Source: Ananas comosus (lineage: Eukaryota > Streptophyta > Magnoliopsida > Poales > Bromeliaceae). From it: a DNA stretch of 64,000 nucleotides. The notes below the pieces were generated by a model. That model was given only the letters and a program-made list of their open reading frames with translations, did not search any database and was not told where the DNA came from. The stretch is from contig NC_033633.1 of assembly GCF_001540865.1 (NCBI RefSeq), forward strand, positions 7,843,691 to 7,907,690, written 5' to 3'. Within the stretch, counting starts at the first letter, position 1. Each line of letters opens with the position of its first letter. This document shows, one piece after another, positions 45,935-57,492 of this stretch. The position numbers and the translations under genes were made by a program.

Positions 45935-46570
45935 AATAATAGTGCAACGCGAAGAAGCAACGCGAAGGAGCAACACGAAAGAGCAACGCGAAGATAAATG
46001 GTGCAACAACCCTTCTAATAGTGCAACTTGCAGGTAGTACTAGTACAAACTCCGCCGCTCACATATACAATACTGGCATTCAATTTTCTCCCTCACCAGA
46101 GCAACATCCCACTTCCCCGTAAGGCAGTCAAGCAGTCTTCTTCCCTAACCGTAAGAAGCTTAGAGGAGTTTATTCCGACACTCGTTTGTAGAGGAGAAGT
46201 GGAAGAAGCGTAGGTGAGGAACATGGCATTAGGGCCTGGAAGTGGAGGAGGAAGGAGAGGGTTCCGCGAAGGTAGTGGTGCAAAAAATAGGCTAGAAATG
46301 GTGTAATATTCACCTAATTACTGCAATAGTTTAAACCAAGTGGTGCAACGAATCTATAATCAATGCAAAAATCACTTCCCTTAGGCGTAATATTAAAATA
46401 ATTAGTGCAATATTTTTTCGCAAATGGTGCAACGAGTATTTAACCAGTGCAATTTTTCTCTGTATTTGGTGGTAACATAAAGGTAATAGTGCAAACAATA
46501 CTATAAATGGTGTAACCTTGAACAAAACAATGCAACTTTGTTTGCAATCAAGTCCCTAAATGGTATAACG
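45935..46570. repeat. Region of scattered GTGCAAC/GTGCAAT words
   Basis: About a dozen GTGCAA-type words, often as ATGGTGCAAC or AGTGCAAT, spaced some 15-60 bases apart. A short tandem GAAGAAGCAACGC-like repeat lies at 45945-45995. No protein. Element type unknown. Confidence 0.45.
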
Positions 46571-46761
46571 ACGACCAAAAGAGAGGGAGAATTCTCTTTC
46601 TAATTACTACTAAAAATTATATTTTAACAGTTTCAAAATGAAGGTAGATTAGAAAATATTTTGAAAAAGATATTAGATTGGCATATTCTTTTTCAAATAC
46701 GGTTAGACATGTAATTCACTTGTAGAAAAATAGAGAAAAAAAAATCGCACACAAAAAAAAG

Positions 46762-46880
46762 GCCAATTTGCATAAAATATCCATCGGTTTTGAGTTTTCG
46801 CAAAAGTAGGCTGTCTTTTTGAATTTTGCAAATTCTGTCCGGATTCTTAATAAAGTGGTTAAAATACCTTTATTCCTCTT
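46762..46880. mobile_element. Second single arm of the GGCCAATTTGCATAAAA MITE family
   Basis: GGCCAATTTGCATAAAATAT and 'ttttgcaaattctgtccgg' match the arm at 9297; unpaired. Confidence 0.55.
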
Positions 46881-47273
46881 TCTCTTTTCTTTTTGTTTCA
46901 TACTCTTCTTTTTTCGTACGACCTGTCTTCTTCCTTCTCGTCATTTCTTTCTCTCTTTCTCCTCCTACTTTCTTTTCTTTCTCCTCCTCTAGTACCACCC
47001 CGACATTAACAATGCGCTCCTTTCTCTTACTTTGCCCACACATCTGCTGAGGCCGGCTCGAATATGGTATAGATTACGATGCGGTGGAATACTTGGCCAT
47101 GGATGGTGACGGCGATGGCGATGAGGGTGCCGTAGGTTTGAGGACAACGGAGAGGGAGAGTGGCGAAGGCCGCGGTGGTTGCGGCAAAGAACGAAGGATG
47201 AGGTGTGGAAACATAAAAGGATGCGCAATGTGAAAGAAAAAAATAAAGAAATGAAAGAACTGGAGCGAGAAAT

Positions 47274-48511
47274 TGTCACGCCCCGCGACCGGACCTATTT
47301 GGTCGGTTCGGGCACGTCGAATAGACACCGAACGGACAACACCTCTCATGTCCGCCCAAGGCTCAACACAAGTACAAATCGAGTAGATATATTACACATG
47401 CGGAAACATACATACATACATACATACATGGCTTGCACGGGGGCAAGCAATAGCCAAAGTGAAAGATTCTAAACTAACAATATACAAGTAACATGATCAA
47501 CTTTTAACCATATACATGCATTCAACTTATAAATTTACATTCTTTTCTTTAAACATCATTTCTTCTCTTTACATCACATGATCTCCCAAAATATAGCTTT
47601 TCATTCAAACATAAGCCCTCTTTACATTTAACATAGTTTAAACAACTATAATCATCAAATACAAAAGATGATATAAAGGGGTATGCAACTAAGCAAAATA
47701 TGAAACCAACTCGGGTGGTCCCCGTCTATGGCGCGATACCTTTATCGCGATCGTCGGCTGGCTCACTCGGTCCCGGCTCTATGAAAAATAGTGGGGTGAG
47801 AACTACAACAAAGTTTCCAGTGGGTTCAGCCGCCGACCTCGCCGACTTTCCCACTAGGTCTAAATCAGGCATAATAGAAGATAACAGATAGATAGTAACC
47901 GAACTAAATAAATGCAGCTAATATGCCTGAACAAATATAATCAATGATTATGCTCAAATAGAACGCAATGTCACTTTCCAATTCTCAATCCTCTTGGCTA
48001 ACCCGTAGGTTTCGCCCTCAATAAACTCACTAGCTCAAATCCCTTTTGTGTCGGGCCCTCAGCTGCCTCCCGACGGGACCGTCTTCTGGGAATACTCCAT
48101 CCCGGTGATGACAACTCTGGAGCTCATCACTCGAGGGGGAGCTACCGCCCTCCGAGCAAAGACTTATAGGTGAGTATGATCAATCCTTAACTATAAGGAT
48201 TCTAAGTTCCAATCCAATCCTTAACTATAAGGATGCAATGCTCATATGACCCTTAACTATAAGGTTGTTATGTCATAATGTCAACTAACTCACTTTACTT
48301 GCATTCTTTAACATTCACCAGTGCCACTCACACTACATGTTCTTTATACTCATTCACATGCATTCTTGGTTCATTAATGCCACACACCAAGTGTTCAACT
48401 CTAGTATTCAAAACTCATTGATGCCACACAATCCATATGTCATAATGTCATTATTCTCAATGTCACTAGGTTCTTTGTCTTTCCTAGGTTTTTGTCAACA
48501 TTCATGCATAC
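47274..48511 (-). mobile_element. LTR (left part), interrupted by a Tat element
   Basis: It begins TGTCACGCCCCGCGACC and follows the LTR family through an acceptor-like block (TTTTTCATAG on the minus strand near 47780), the degenerate hairpin at 47800 and the CGGGACCG region. It stops at 48511 where TGTTGAGCC begins, so the rest should lie past the right edge of the window. Confidence 0.75.
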
Positions 48512-49239
48512 TGTTGAGCCAATTAGGCGCGGATGAGAATTAGGTGCGAATATTCCCTTCAAAAGCGTCCATTCAGTTGTGTATCGAGAGCACCGGAGAA
48601 GTATATCGCGCCAATTGAAGGAAGTTACGGTAACCGCAAGCAGTTACATGCGGTTCTGATCGACTAGAAGTGGTCCGGAATATGAGGAGATAGTGGCCGA
48701 TCATGTAAAGAACAATAACTGGCCGAGGGGGGTATCTATAAATAGGGTAATAATAACCCAAAAAGGGGTCTTCGCCCCTGCGCACAAAAGACCACTTTTA
48801 TTTTCCTGCATCTTTCTTTCTCGCATTTATTATTTTTCCTAAGAGTAGTTCCTGTAACTTAGCATCCTGGAGTCTGTCTGCCCTTTGGGCATCATTCCAT
48901 TGTTGACTAAAACCCTTTTCCTGTACTTTCTACTTACTCTTTCAATAGAAGACAGTTTTCGGCTCTTCAGGCTGACCAGCTCTGGTGCTGTATTAGCCAT
49001 TCGGCTCATTCCTTGGCTGAATTTCTTGCTTTTTTTGTTTATTCGGCTCATCCGGCCGACCCGAATTTACCGTAGAAGCTTTGAACCCGACTGACCCGAT
49101 CCCTCGTCAGCCGAATCGCTTGATCTGTCGAAGGGCGCAAACTTCGAGGGTCACTATTCGTAGCCGTTTCGTATCCCGACGCACTCCCAGAGGAGGATCT
49201 TTGACTAGGTCAAGGGTCGGGGAATTCCGGCACCCAACA
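48512..49239 (+). mobile_element. 5' LTR of a Tat-lineage Ty3 element
   Basis: 728 bp from TGTTGAGCCAATTAGGCGC to CCGGCACCCAACA. A TATA box, CTATAAATAG, is at 48736-48745, followed by a pyrimidine-rich region. The primer site comes immediately after. The 3' LTR is outside the window. Confidence 0.8.
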
Positions 49240-49240
49240 A

Positions 49241-49260
49241 TTTTTGGCACGCCCAGTGGG
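49241..49260 (+). other. Primer-binding site of the Tat element
   Basis: TTTTTGGCACGCCCAGTGGG directly follows the LTR. This form of site after an LTR is typical of Tat/Ogre-related plant elements and differs from the tRNA-Met site of the other elements here. Confidence 0.65.
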
Positions 49261-49297
49261 ACTCACATTTAAGGTAAATTTGCATTTTATATAAAGT

Positions 49298-49826
49298 ATG
49301 GCTGATGATAACGCCATGAATCTTCGTAATAGGGCTATCTCTAGAAATTCTAGGAGTGAACAGCCCAGTAATTCAGAGAATATTGTAGAGCGCCAAGCAG
49401 TCTTACCCGTTGAAGGTGAGACCAGTGATCATTCCGGCCAACAAGAGCCTAGCCTGGCTCAAGCGCTTGAGCAAATGACTCGGGTCCTGCAAGTTTTGGA
49501 CTAAAATAGTCATGCGAGTAGTGCACGGCTTGATGCCGTTTTGGCCGCAATTATGGCCTCTAACGAGAACATCGCCCGAATAGGGCAGTTGTTAACTCGG
49601 AACGAACAACCGATAACAGGCCTGCAAGCGCCTGTGATAACACGAGTGTCACAAAATCCTGTGACACTGGTAAATGGTCAGCCCCAGTACCAGGTGGCAC
49701 CATATCAAGTGGCTTATAGACTGGCTGTCGGTAATGCCAGTCAACAGCCAAAAGTAGCTTGGGGGTTACTTCTACCTCCTCCAGTAGCAGTGTACCAGCC
49801 TCAGAATGCAGGGGCTAGGGGGCAAG
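49298..49826 (+). pseudogene. Tat gag, N-terminal part
   Basis: The ATG at 49298 opens a frame with NLRNRAISRNSRSEQ and an ALEQMTRVLQVLD helix, halted by TAA at 49502. The same frame continues with DAVLAAIMASNENIARI and glutamine/proline-rich sequence until a solo LTR cuts it at 49827. The rest of gag resumes in frame at 59846. Confidence 0.7.
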
Positions 49827-51571
49827 TGTCACGCCCCGCGACCGGTACCAATTTAGGCCGGTCCGAGCACGTCGAATAGACGCCGAACGGACAGAGTTTT
49901 CCCTGTCCGCCCAAGGCTCATCACGTGTACATTTCAAATATAAAGAAAGCACAGGCGGAAACATACAAAAACGGCTTACACGAGGGTAAACAATAATCAT
50001 GAGTGAAAGATAGGAAACTATGCATTCAACTAGTACTATGATTCATTTTGATCACATACATGTATCTATTTACATTCATGATTCTTTGCACTTCATTACA
50101 TTACATCGTTTGCATCATCTCTTTTTACATCACATTTACCTCAAAATAAGCTTTACATTCTTTCTCCTACATCACTAGTCATCAAATGTAAAAGATGAAC
50201 ATAGGGCACTCTATTAACAAAATGTAAACCCAACTCAACTCTGGTGGCCTCTGTCTAAGGCGCGATACCTTTACCGCGGTCGCTCGCCGGTTCGCTCGGT
50301 CCCACCTCTGTGGAATAGTGGGGTGAGAACTACAACAAAGTTCTCAGTGGGTTCGGCCCCAACATCACCGACTTTTTCACTAGGACTAACTCAGGCATAA
50401 TAGAAAGAATAAGCTGCATATAGTAACCAATCTATACATAATGCTAATATGCCTGAACAATAAAGCAAGAAATATGCTCAACATTAAACATATGCAGATT
50501 ATGCAAGTTCTTTCGTTCTTTGTCTTTACTCTTTGTTCTTTATTCTTTGTTCTTTACTCTTTGTTCTTTAATCTCAAGGCTAACCCGGGGGTTTCGCCAC
50601 TTTAACTTGCTTCACATTAAGTCCATCGTCGCAGGAACTGACCCGCTAGGACCGTCCTTCGAGTTTACTCCACCCTGTGATGCATAACTCCGGAGCGCAT
50701 CGCCCGAGGGGGAGCGACCCCCCTCAAGCACGGAACTCATAGCAAGTATGATCGAATCCTTAACTCTAAGGATTATAAGTTCAATCTTGTCATTACACTA
50801 ACTCTAGTGTTCTTTTCATCACTTTACGTTGCTAACTTTAGCAATCATTGTTCTTTGCATTTCTTTACTTTTGGCTAACACTAGCATTCATGTTCTTTAC
50901 TCTTTGCACGTTCTTTATGTCCCACTTTGCTTTAGCTTTAGTCATTGTCATCATTCTTTACATCACTTTGATCTTTTGCCTTACACTAACTCTAGTGTCA
51001 CTTTACTTTACATTATCGAATGCCACTCGATCTATGTCATTGGGTCACTCTGTTCTTTTGCCTCACATTGGTACTCACATTTCTTCACATGCACACATAT
51101 AGTGTAACACACTGGACCTTTGCAAATTGCGGGGTTCGAGTGTTTGGACAGTGTCCCGAGTTTTTCCAGACTTTCTGGTGGGTCGTTGACAGTGTTCCGA
51201 CCTATGGCTCGCATCCCGAGAATTGTAGTATTTTATGTAGCGCTAAAGTCACTAAAGAGTTGGACTTAGGCTACCCTCGGAATTGCATTCTGCACAAGGT
51301 GTACCGGTACACTCTTGATGGCTGTACCGGTACAAACTTTGTACCGGTACGCGCTTGATGGTTGTACCGGTACACTTGTGGCAAATTGCGAACCCGAGCC
51401 TCGGGTTTGCATTTTCGTAGGATGTGTACCGGTACACTTTCCCGTGTATCGGTACACTTTGGCAGAACCTGAGCAATTTGAACTGCAGGGGGTTTTTCGC
51501 AATTGTGGACTTCTATATTACCACCCACGCCCCCTTGGGCCTTCCCTGAGCTGAGGAGGGTGGAGATCAAG

Positions 51572-53380
51572 GTAAGAGAGCCCTCCATCCCTTTCCTTCC
51601 ATTTTATTTGGTTTTTAAGGCTTTTATGCCTCATTTTTGCTACTTTTGCATCTTGGAGGCTTTTTCCACCATTGGAGAGGACTTGGAGCTTTGTTAGAGG
51701 CTTGTTGGAGGAAAGATCTTCCACCCCATTTAGTTTGGAGCCCAAGTTGAGACTTCTAGTGAGGTTAGCAACATGATTTGAGCTTTTGATCCATATTTTG
51801 CTAAGTTTTTGAGATGAAACCCTAGATTGGAGATTTAGGGCTTATTTTTGGGGGTTTTGATTTTAGGGCTTTTGGAGCTTGATTGATTGGATTAGAACCT
51901 TCCTCTAGGATAGATTGGAAGAGATTTAGCTCTCTTTTGGAGCTTGAGAGAGATTTTCCACTCATTAGGTGAGTTTTAGCCCTTTTGCTAAAATCGTTAA
52001 AGTTTGATCTTGTAAATGATCGTAATGCCCGTGTATCTTGTCGCTCATTACTTTTAGGGTAATTTGAGACTCGGGGACAACTTTGTTCGGCGAATTGAGA
52101 CCCTACGCGACGGTTCGGTGGGTTTGACCTAGCCTACATATGAGAAATTCTCATATATGGTTATTTACGTTCCGTAAATTGGAAAAGCATACATGTTCAT
52201 ATCAAATGTATTTATTATGATTTTTAGAAGGCTTAAAATGCCTATGTTATATATAGTGAAATTTTGGACCTCTATGTAGTAGAGAGTTGCTCGGGAGATC
52301 TTTAGTTGCATTTAGCATCCTTTATGAGACTTGGTTTCATGCTTCTATAGTATAAATGAGTTCAGATTCATGCATTTAAACTTGAGTTTACTTGTAACTT
52401 GAAAGATGACTAGATTGCCATATAGAGGTATTGAACTAGAATGTATGTGAACTAGAGAGCTAATGTCATCAAGCGGCATTAAGCTCGGGACATGTGTGAA
52501 CCTAGTGAGTAGGGCCATCGAGGGACTTGGGTTACATGTTGGACATCAAATTGCCTAAGTGTCATCAAGGGGCACTAGGCGTAGCAAATATTGATACTTC
52601 ACATTGTGACTTAAACTAGATCTTCGGGATGCTAGTGACCATACCATGTTAGAGACATGAGGATTGGATATTTGAGACTTGGACTATGCTTGCTTGCCAT
52701 TTGTGCTCATTCGCACATGCTTGTGTCAGCGCATCCGATTGAGGCCTCACGGCCGAACATCCCTCGCTGGGAACGTTCGCTCGTGCGGTATTGAGAAGCC
52801 TACGGGGTCGAGTGGGACAGACACATTCCAAGAGTAGGGATGTCGGGCTACCACAGACACTTAGGAGGCACAAGCTGGACTACCTTGAGTAAGTCCTTAA
52901 ATTGGAAATGGAAATCGACACGGTGTTGTATATGGACTATCACTACTAGATAGGATTAGTAGTTGGATTACTTGGACACGCTTACGATATAGCATTAGTA
53001 CATTTAGTACACTTGCCGGTTTCATTATTGCATCGTAGTATACTCGGATGTTTGGGTAGAGTTTACCCTTATGCATTGACATATGACATCGTGAGGTCTA
53101 CTTGCTTTTTATGTTGAGACATATTAGTATGCATCGGATATATTACCTTATGATAGCGTAGATGTACATTACCATGACATCATGCTTATTGGAGACATAG
53201 TAGCATAGCGTTTCATTCATGCTTTCTTTCAGCCGTTTCGTGTTCGCTATTTATTGCTATTATTATTGTACTTACCCTTTTCTTTTGGGGTCTAGTGGTG
53301 CATTGAGCTGAGGTCAGTAATTGCCCACTGGGAACTATAAATTATAGTTCTCACGCCCTCTTTTTCTCGATGTTTTTCAG
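51572..53380 (+). other. Predicted intron inside the 51103 LTR
   Basis: Donor CAAG/GTAAGAG and acceptor GATGTTTTTCAG/AG, 1.81 kb apart, in the same order relative to palindromes and hairpin as in the other LTRs. Confidence 0.45.
53332..53350 (+). promoter_or_regulatory. Conserved LTR hairpin
   Basis: GAACTATAA pairs with TTATAGTTC around a single A; flanked by CCCACTGG and CTCACGCCC. Confidence 0.6.
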
Positions 53381-54551
53381 AGCCTTCCACTCAGGGTGAG
53401 GCCAGGGATCGCGGGAAGGGAGTTGCTTCAAGCTAGCTTCCTTCGAGGACGAGTTGCTAGGTGGTCTACCTCTCGATTTTATTTCTTTTTGCGAGAGGTT
53501 GAGAGTTCTACCAGTGTACTAGAGACCACCGTTTTTGTACTTTTGAGACAGTTATTGTACTTCTTATGACTCCTTTTATTGTCTAGCTTTACTTCTTTAC
53601 TTTGGTGTAGATGTTAGAACTATACTCGCTCTGATATCATTAGTTGCTTGTTATTTCACTTCTTCTATTTGTCCTACCACTTGCTTTTACTTCCGCTTTC
53701 ATTGTAGATGCCTTATATGTGTAGACATATGGCGGGTCTGGGCACGCTACCGGGAGGGCCTCCGCCGGTCTCGGGGCGTGACATATAGGGTTAATCGGTC
53801 TAGAGGTTCTCAACCATCACATATGCAAGTTGTACTCACAATCATGCAACATCACATTATCATCATTGCTTTACCCTAAAATGCATGCAATAATGTATAT
53901 ACATATGCTCAATTGAATGACACATTAGGCATAGAGAGAAGTTCAACGAGTTTGGAAAGCACCACCCACCTCGTAGGTCTACTTAGGTGCTCCGATGATT
54001 TTCTTGGGATTTTTAGACTCCTCGTTCTTCACCTGCGGCAAAACGAAGCCAACTTAGGCCATTTTGCCCATATCTTTACATTCGCTTTTCGTAACACTTT
54101 TCCGAGCGCACCAACGCGTCGGAAATACCCCCAATTAGGTTTCTAGAGGGTCAATTGCACTTAGAAATCCTCAAGTAGCTCCATTATTGTCATGCCCTGG
54201 ATTTCAGCGGAAGCTCACCAGTTGCATGCACAGACCCGCCGTGTACAGCACAACTCAAGTATACACCAAGCGTCTACAAATGGTATAGTAAAAGAATTCG
54301 GTTCTAACCAGGTAATCAGAGCAGAAACTTAAAAGTTTAAACATATACAATCTGAAACCTTATTACAGTAAATAAGAACAAAATACAATTCACATGATCT
54401 TAATATACAACACTGAACTAATCTACATAAACTGGTAAAGATTGTCTATTTAACGTCAAGAAGGCTCTAGCTAGCCGCCGACCCCTCGCTAGGAACCCTA
54501 GCCTTTCCCGCTGTGGAAGGCTCTCTAAAAACAACAACAAAGAGGGTGTGA

Positions 54552-54571
54552 GAACTATTAAACAATAGTTC
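54552..54571 (-). promoter_or_regulatory. Conserved LTR hairpin
   Basis: GAACTATT pairs with AATAGTTC around AAAC, with GTGA before and CCCAGTGGG after. Confidence 0.6.
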
Positions 54572-56648
54572 CCAGTGGGTAAGCTGCCGAGAGTGGCGAA
54601 GTACACCACTAGGTCAACTGTGGCATGAGTAAACGATATTAGATAAGCAAGTAAATGCAACAGGTATTGAAATAAATCAAACATGACATTCAGCTCAAAA
54701 TATGCTTATTAATAAGTTCAATGTACTAGTTCACTGTGACCAGTTTTCCCAATCATGCTAATTGACAGTTTAACTAGATATACGTTAGTTGTAGGTGAAA
54801 TATTCTTACTGTCACTAAACTAGTTGATGATATCATGTAATTAATTCCTACACTAGCAAGAGTGTAAACAAACTGTTACTATACTACCAACTAAACCGGA
54901 TATTAACCTTTTAGTATGCTCATCACTAGGTTTATTTAATCAATGACATAAAGTAATCTTGCTACTATGTCCAGTTAAGGTTAAGATAGCTCATGATAAC
55001 CCAATTCACAATAGACTTACCTATAGTAAAGTCATAGCCGCACCGTGCCTAATGGCCCCGTGGAAGTCAACACTACCCACGGCAATCCACTTCGGTGCTC
55101 AAATCATACATAGGCGAGCAATCTGTCGCGAAGCCACTCCGGAGCGCTGGCTTGGGGGGCGCGACCCCCACAAGCATGTGCGAATGAGCACAAGGGCATG
55201 CAAGCTGTAATCCATAGTACAAGTGTCCCAATTTCATCATGTCTCTAACATGGAATCTCAATTCGACGCAGGGTCGATATTGTAGTACTAAATCGTAAAC
55301 CACTATCAACTATTTGTTTATATAACTCTTTCCATAACCAGTATGACTTGACAGTTAACCTTTATCTAATAATGGGCTATACCCACACATACTCACATTA
55401 AGTCCTCTCACTACTCCCTATATGTAAGGGTAGTGGTCTTCTAAGGTTATGTCCAACGACACGTGGCACATAATCTATAGTTCAGGACAATCCTTTACTA
55501 CTTGAGGTAAACAGGAAATGTACAGTTATTTCTACTTGATCATGCAAGCAAATTCTCATATTCCTTTCTAGGTCTTACTAGATTACATTCAATAGAATAG
55601 CATTCAAGTTATATCATAATGCCAACTTCTTATTACTTAACTAGATCATGTTCAGAACTCAAGTTCATGCTAGTTTTAACAATATAAGTATGAAAAACAG
55701 CAATCAACTTGTCAACACCAGTATATAAAACATGATCTAAGATACTCTTGTATGATTCTATATGGATATATAAATAAGTTCCTTATACGAGATAGACTAA
55801 CAGTTCTGACACCATGTCAGCAACATGAGATTGTATACTGGTACTTCAAATATAACCTTCCTTTGTGGTCCCATAAGACCAACTGATACTTTCATGGTTT
55901 AACAATTCCTCCCTCCTGAATGAAATCATGCTTAACTCACTTGTACAGTTTACTCATATCATGGATGCTGATTAATAAAACAGGAGATCTAAGTAGAATA
56001 AGCAACTCCATAATTCTTTCTCTACTATAAAGAAATACTACTATGCTTGACGTGATATCCACCTGGATACCTATCTCAATTTCATCATATACACATACAT
56101 TCACATAAATATGCAATCACTTTAACTCATATTGTCAAAGGAGACATAGAGGGAATTCACCTATTTCGGGAAGGTCCGACCCACCTAATTATCGAAGCTC
56201 GCGTCAATTCTGCCAATGAAGGTAATCCGAAGCCTCTGAGTATCCTAACAATGATTTTAAAATCAGTTAGGAACTTAACTTTAATCCCCCCATGTAAATC
56301 TCACACATTTACACAATTTAGGCTAGAATCTTACTTAGTACAGTATCAATGCTTAATTCCTCGTTTGGTTCGGATTGGAGTATCAAATTTAGCCTTCGAA
56401 AGCTTCCAAAACTTAGTCAAATAAGATCAAATGGTTCACTGCGAACCTGCTGCAAGTATGCGGTAATTGCATGAAAACTGCATTAGAGGTACAACTAATC
56501 TTATCAACTAATGAGTTGGTAAGCAATTTACCTTCTAACCGATTTGGTTCAGTTCAGCCCCTGGTTGAAGCACCTCAAAACCAGCTCACAAAAGTCCCAA
56601 CATTCAGCTTAAACGGAATTCCAAGGCTGCTGAAAACACATACTGAAA

Positions 56649-57492
56649 GGGGCTGTTTGGTTGCACGCATTTGCAACTGCAGTGCAGTTGCAAATGCGTG
56701 CAGCCTTAATTCCTTTGTTTGGTTTAGTGTAGTTGAATTCAACTGCTGCAGTTCCAACTACACAAGAAGGTCCAAATGCTGCAGTTGGAACTACATCCAA
56801 ATTGACCGTAGTTCCAACTGCAGCAGTTGGTGAGGGATAGGATCACCCACAAATTAACAATAATAAATAAATAAATAAATAGCTAAATAAATAAATAATA
56901 TATGTATATAGGTAAATAAAAATACTTGTAAATAAACTCATACTAATAAAATTTTTTAGACAATACAAGCTTTGTGCAAAAAATTAAATTTTTTAAATTT
57001 ATTTTATTTAAAATATAAATATAGTTTTTTTAAAAAAATTTTATAGAATGTGATCGTGTATGTTAATTTAATAAGTTTTAATTAATTATAATTATTAAAT
57101 TTGATAAAAAAAATGAGAGAATCGTTTAAATTTTAAAGTTTGATTTACATATTAAAATTAAATAAATTAAAAATTTTAAATGTGTCGATTAATAAGTTGA
57201 AGAATATTATATATATCTACTTATTTATTTATAAATAGTAAATTTAAATGATTAATAAACTTATACAATTATTTTATGTTTAGTGAAAGTAATCTCACCA
57301 CTCTCTCTGAAAATGTGATAAAATTCACAAATACAACTATCAGCTTCATATTACCAAACAGAAGAAATGTAACTGCAGCAGTTGCAACTACGTAAAACCA
57401 AACAGACTAGGTGTAGTTACAACTACAGCATTTGCAACTACATGTATTTCCAACTACACTGTTTCTGCAACTACATCCAACCAAACAGCCCC
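56649..57492. mobile_element. MITE with perfect 15-bp inverted termini GGGGCTGTTTGGTTG
   Basis: It starts GGGGCTGTTTGGTTG and ends CAACCAAACAGCCCC. Both ends continue into clusters of TGCAACTGCAG/CTGCAGTTGCA words, giving nested palindromes. The interior is AT-rich. AAA flanks it on both sides. The termini resemble PIF/Harbinger- or hAT-type MITEs; superfamily not certain. Confidence 0.8.

Larger units (their letters stand above)
51103..53783 (+). mobile_element. Solo LTR, GTACCGGTAC subfamily, duplication TATAG
   Basis: 2,681 bp from TGTAACACACTGGACC to GGGGCGTGACA, with TATAG at 51098-51102 and 53784-53788. GTACCGGTAC palindromes cluster at 51300-51460. Donor AAG/GTAAGA at 51572, hairpin 53332-53350, acceptor GTTTTTCAG to 53380. 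It sits inside the solo LTR at 49827 in opposite orientation. Confidence 0.92.

Noticed and set aside
50829..51107. Two overlapping hydrophobic frames
   Set aside because: They lie in pyrimidine-rich LTR sequence (repeated 'tctttactctttgttctt') and have no protein character beyond that.
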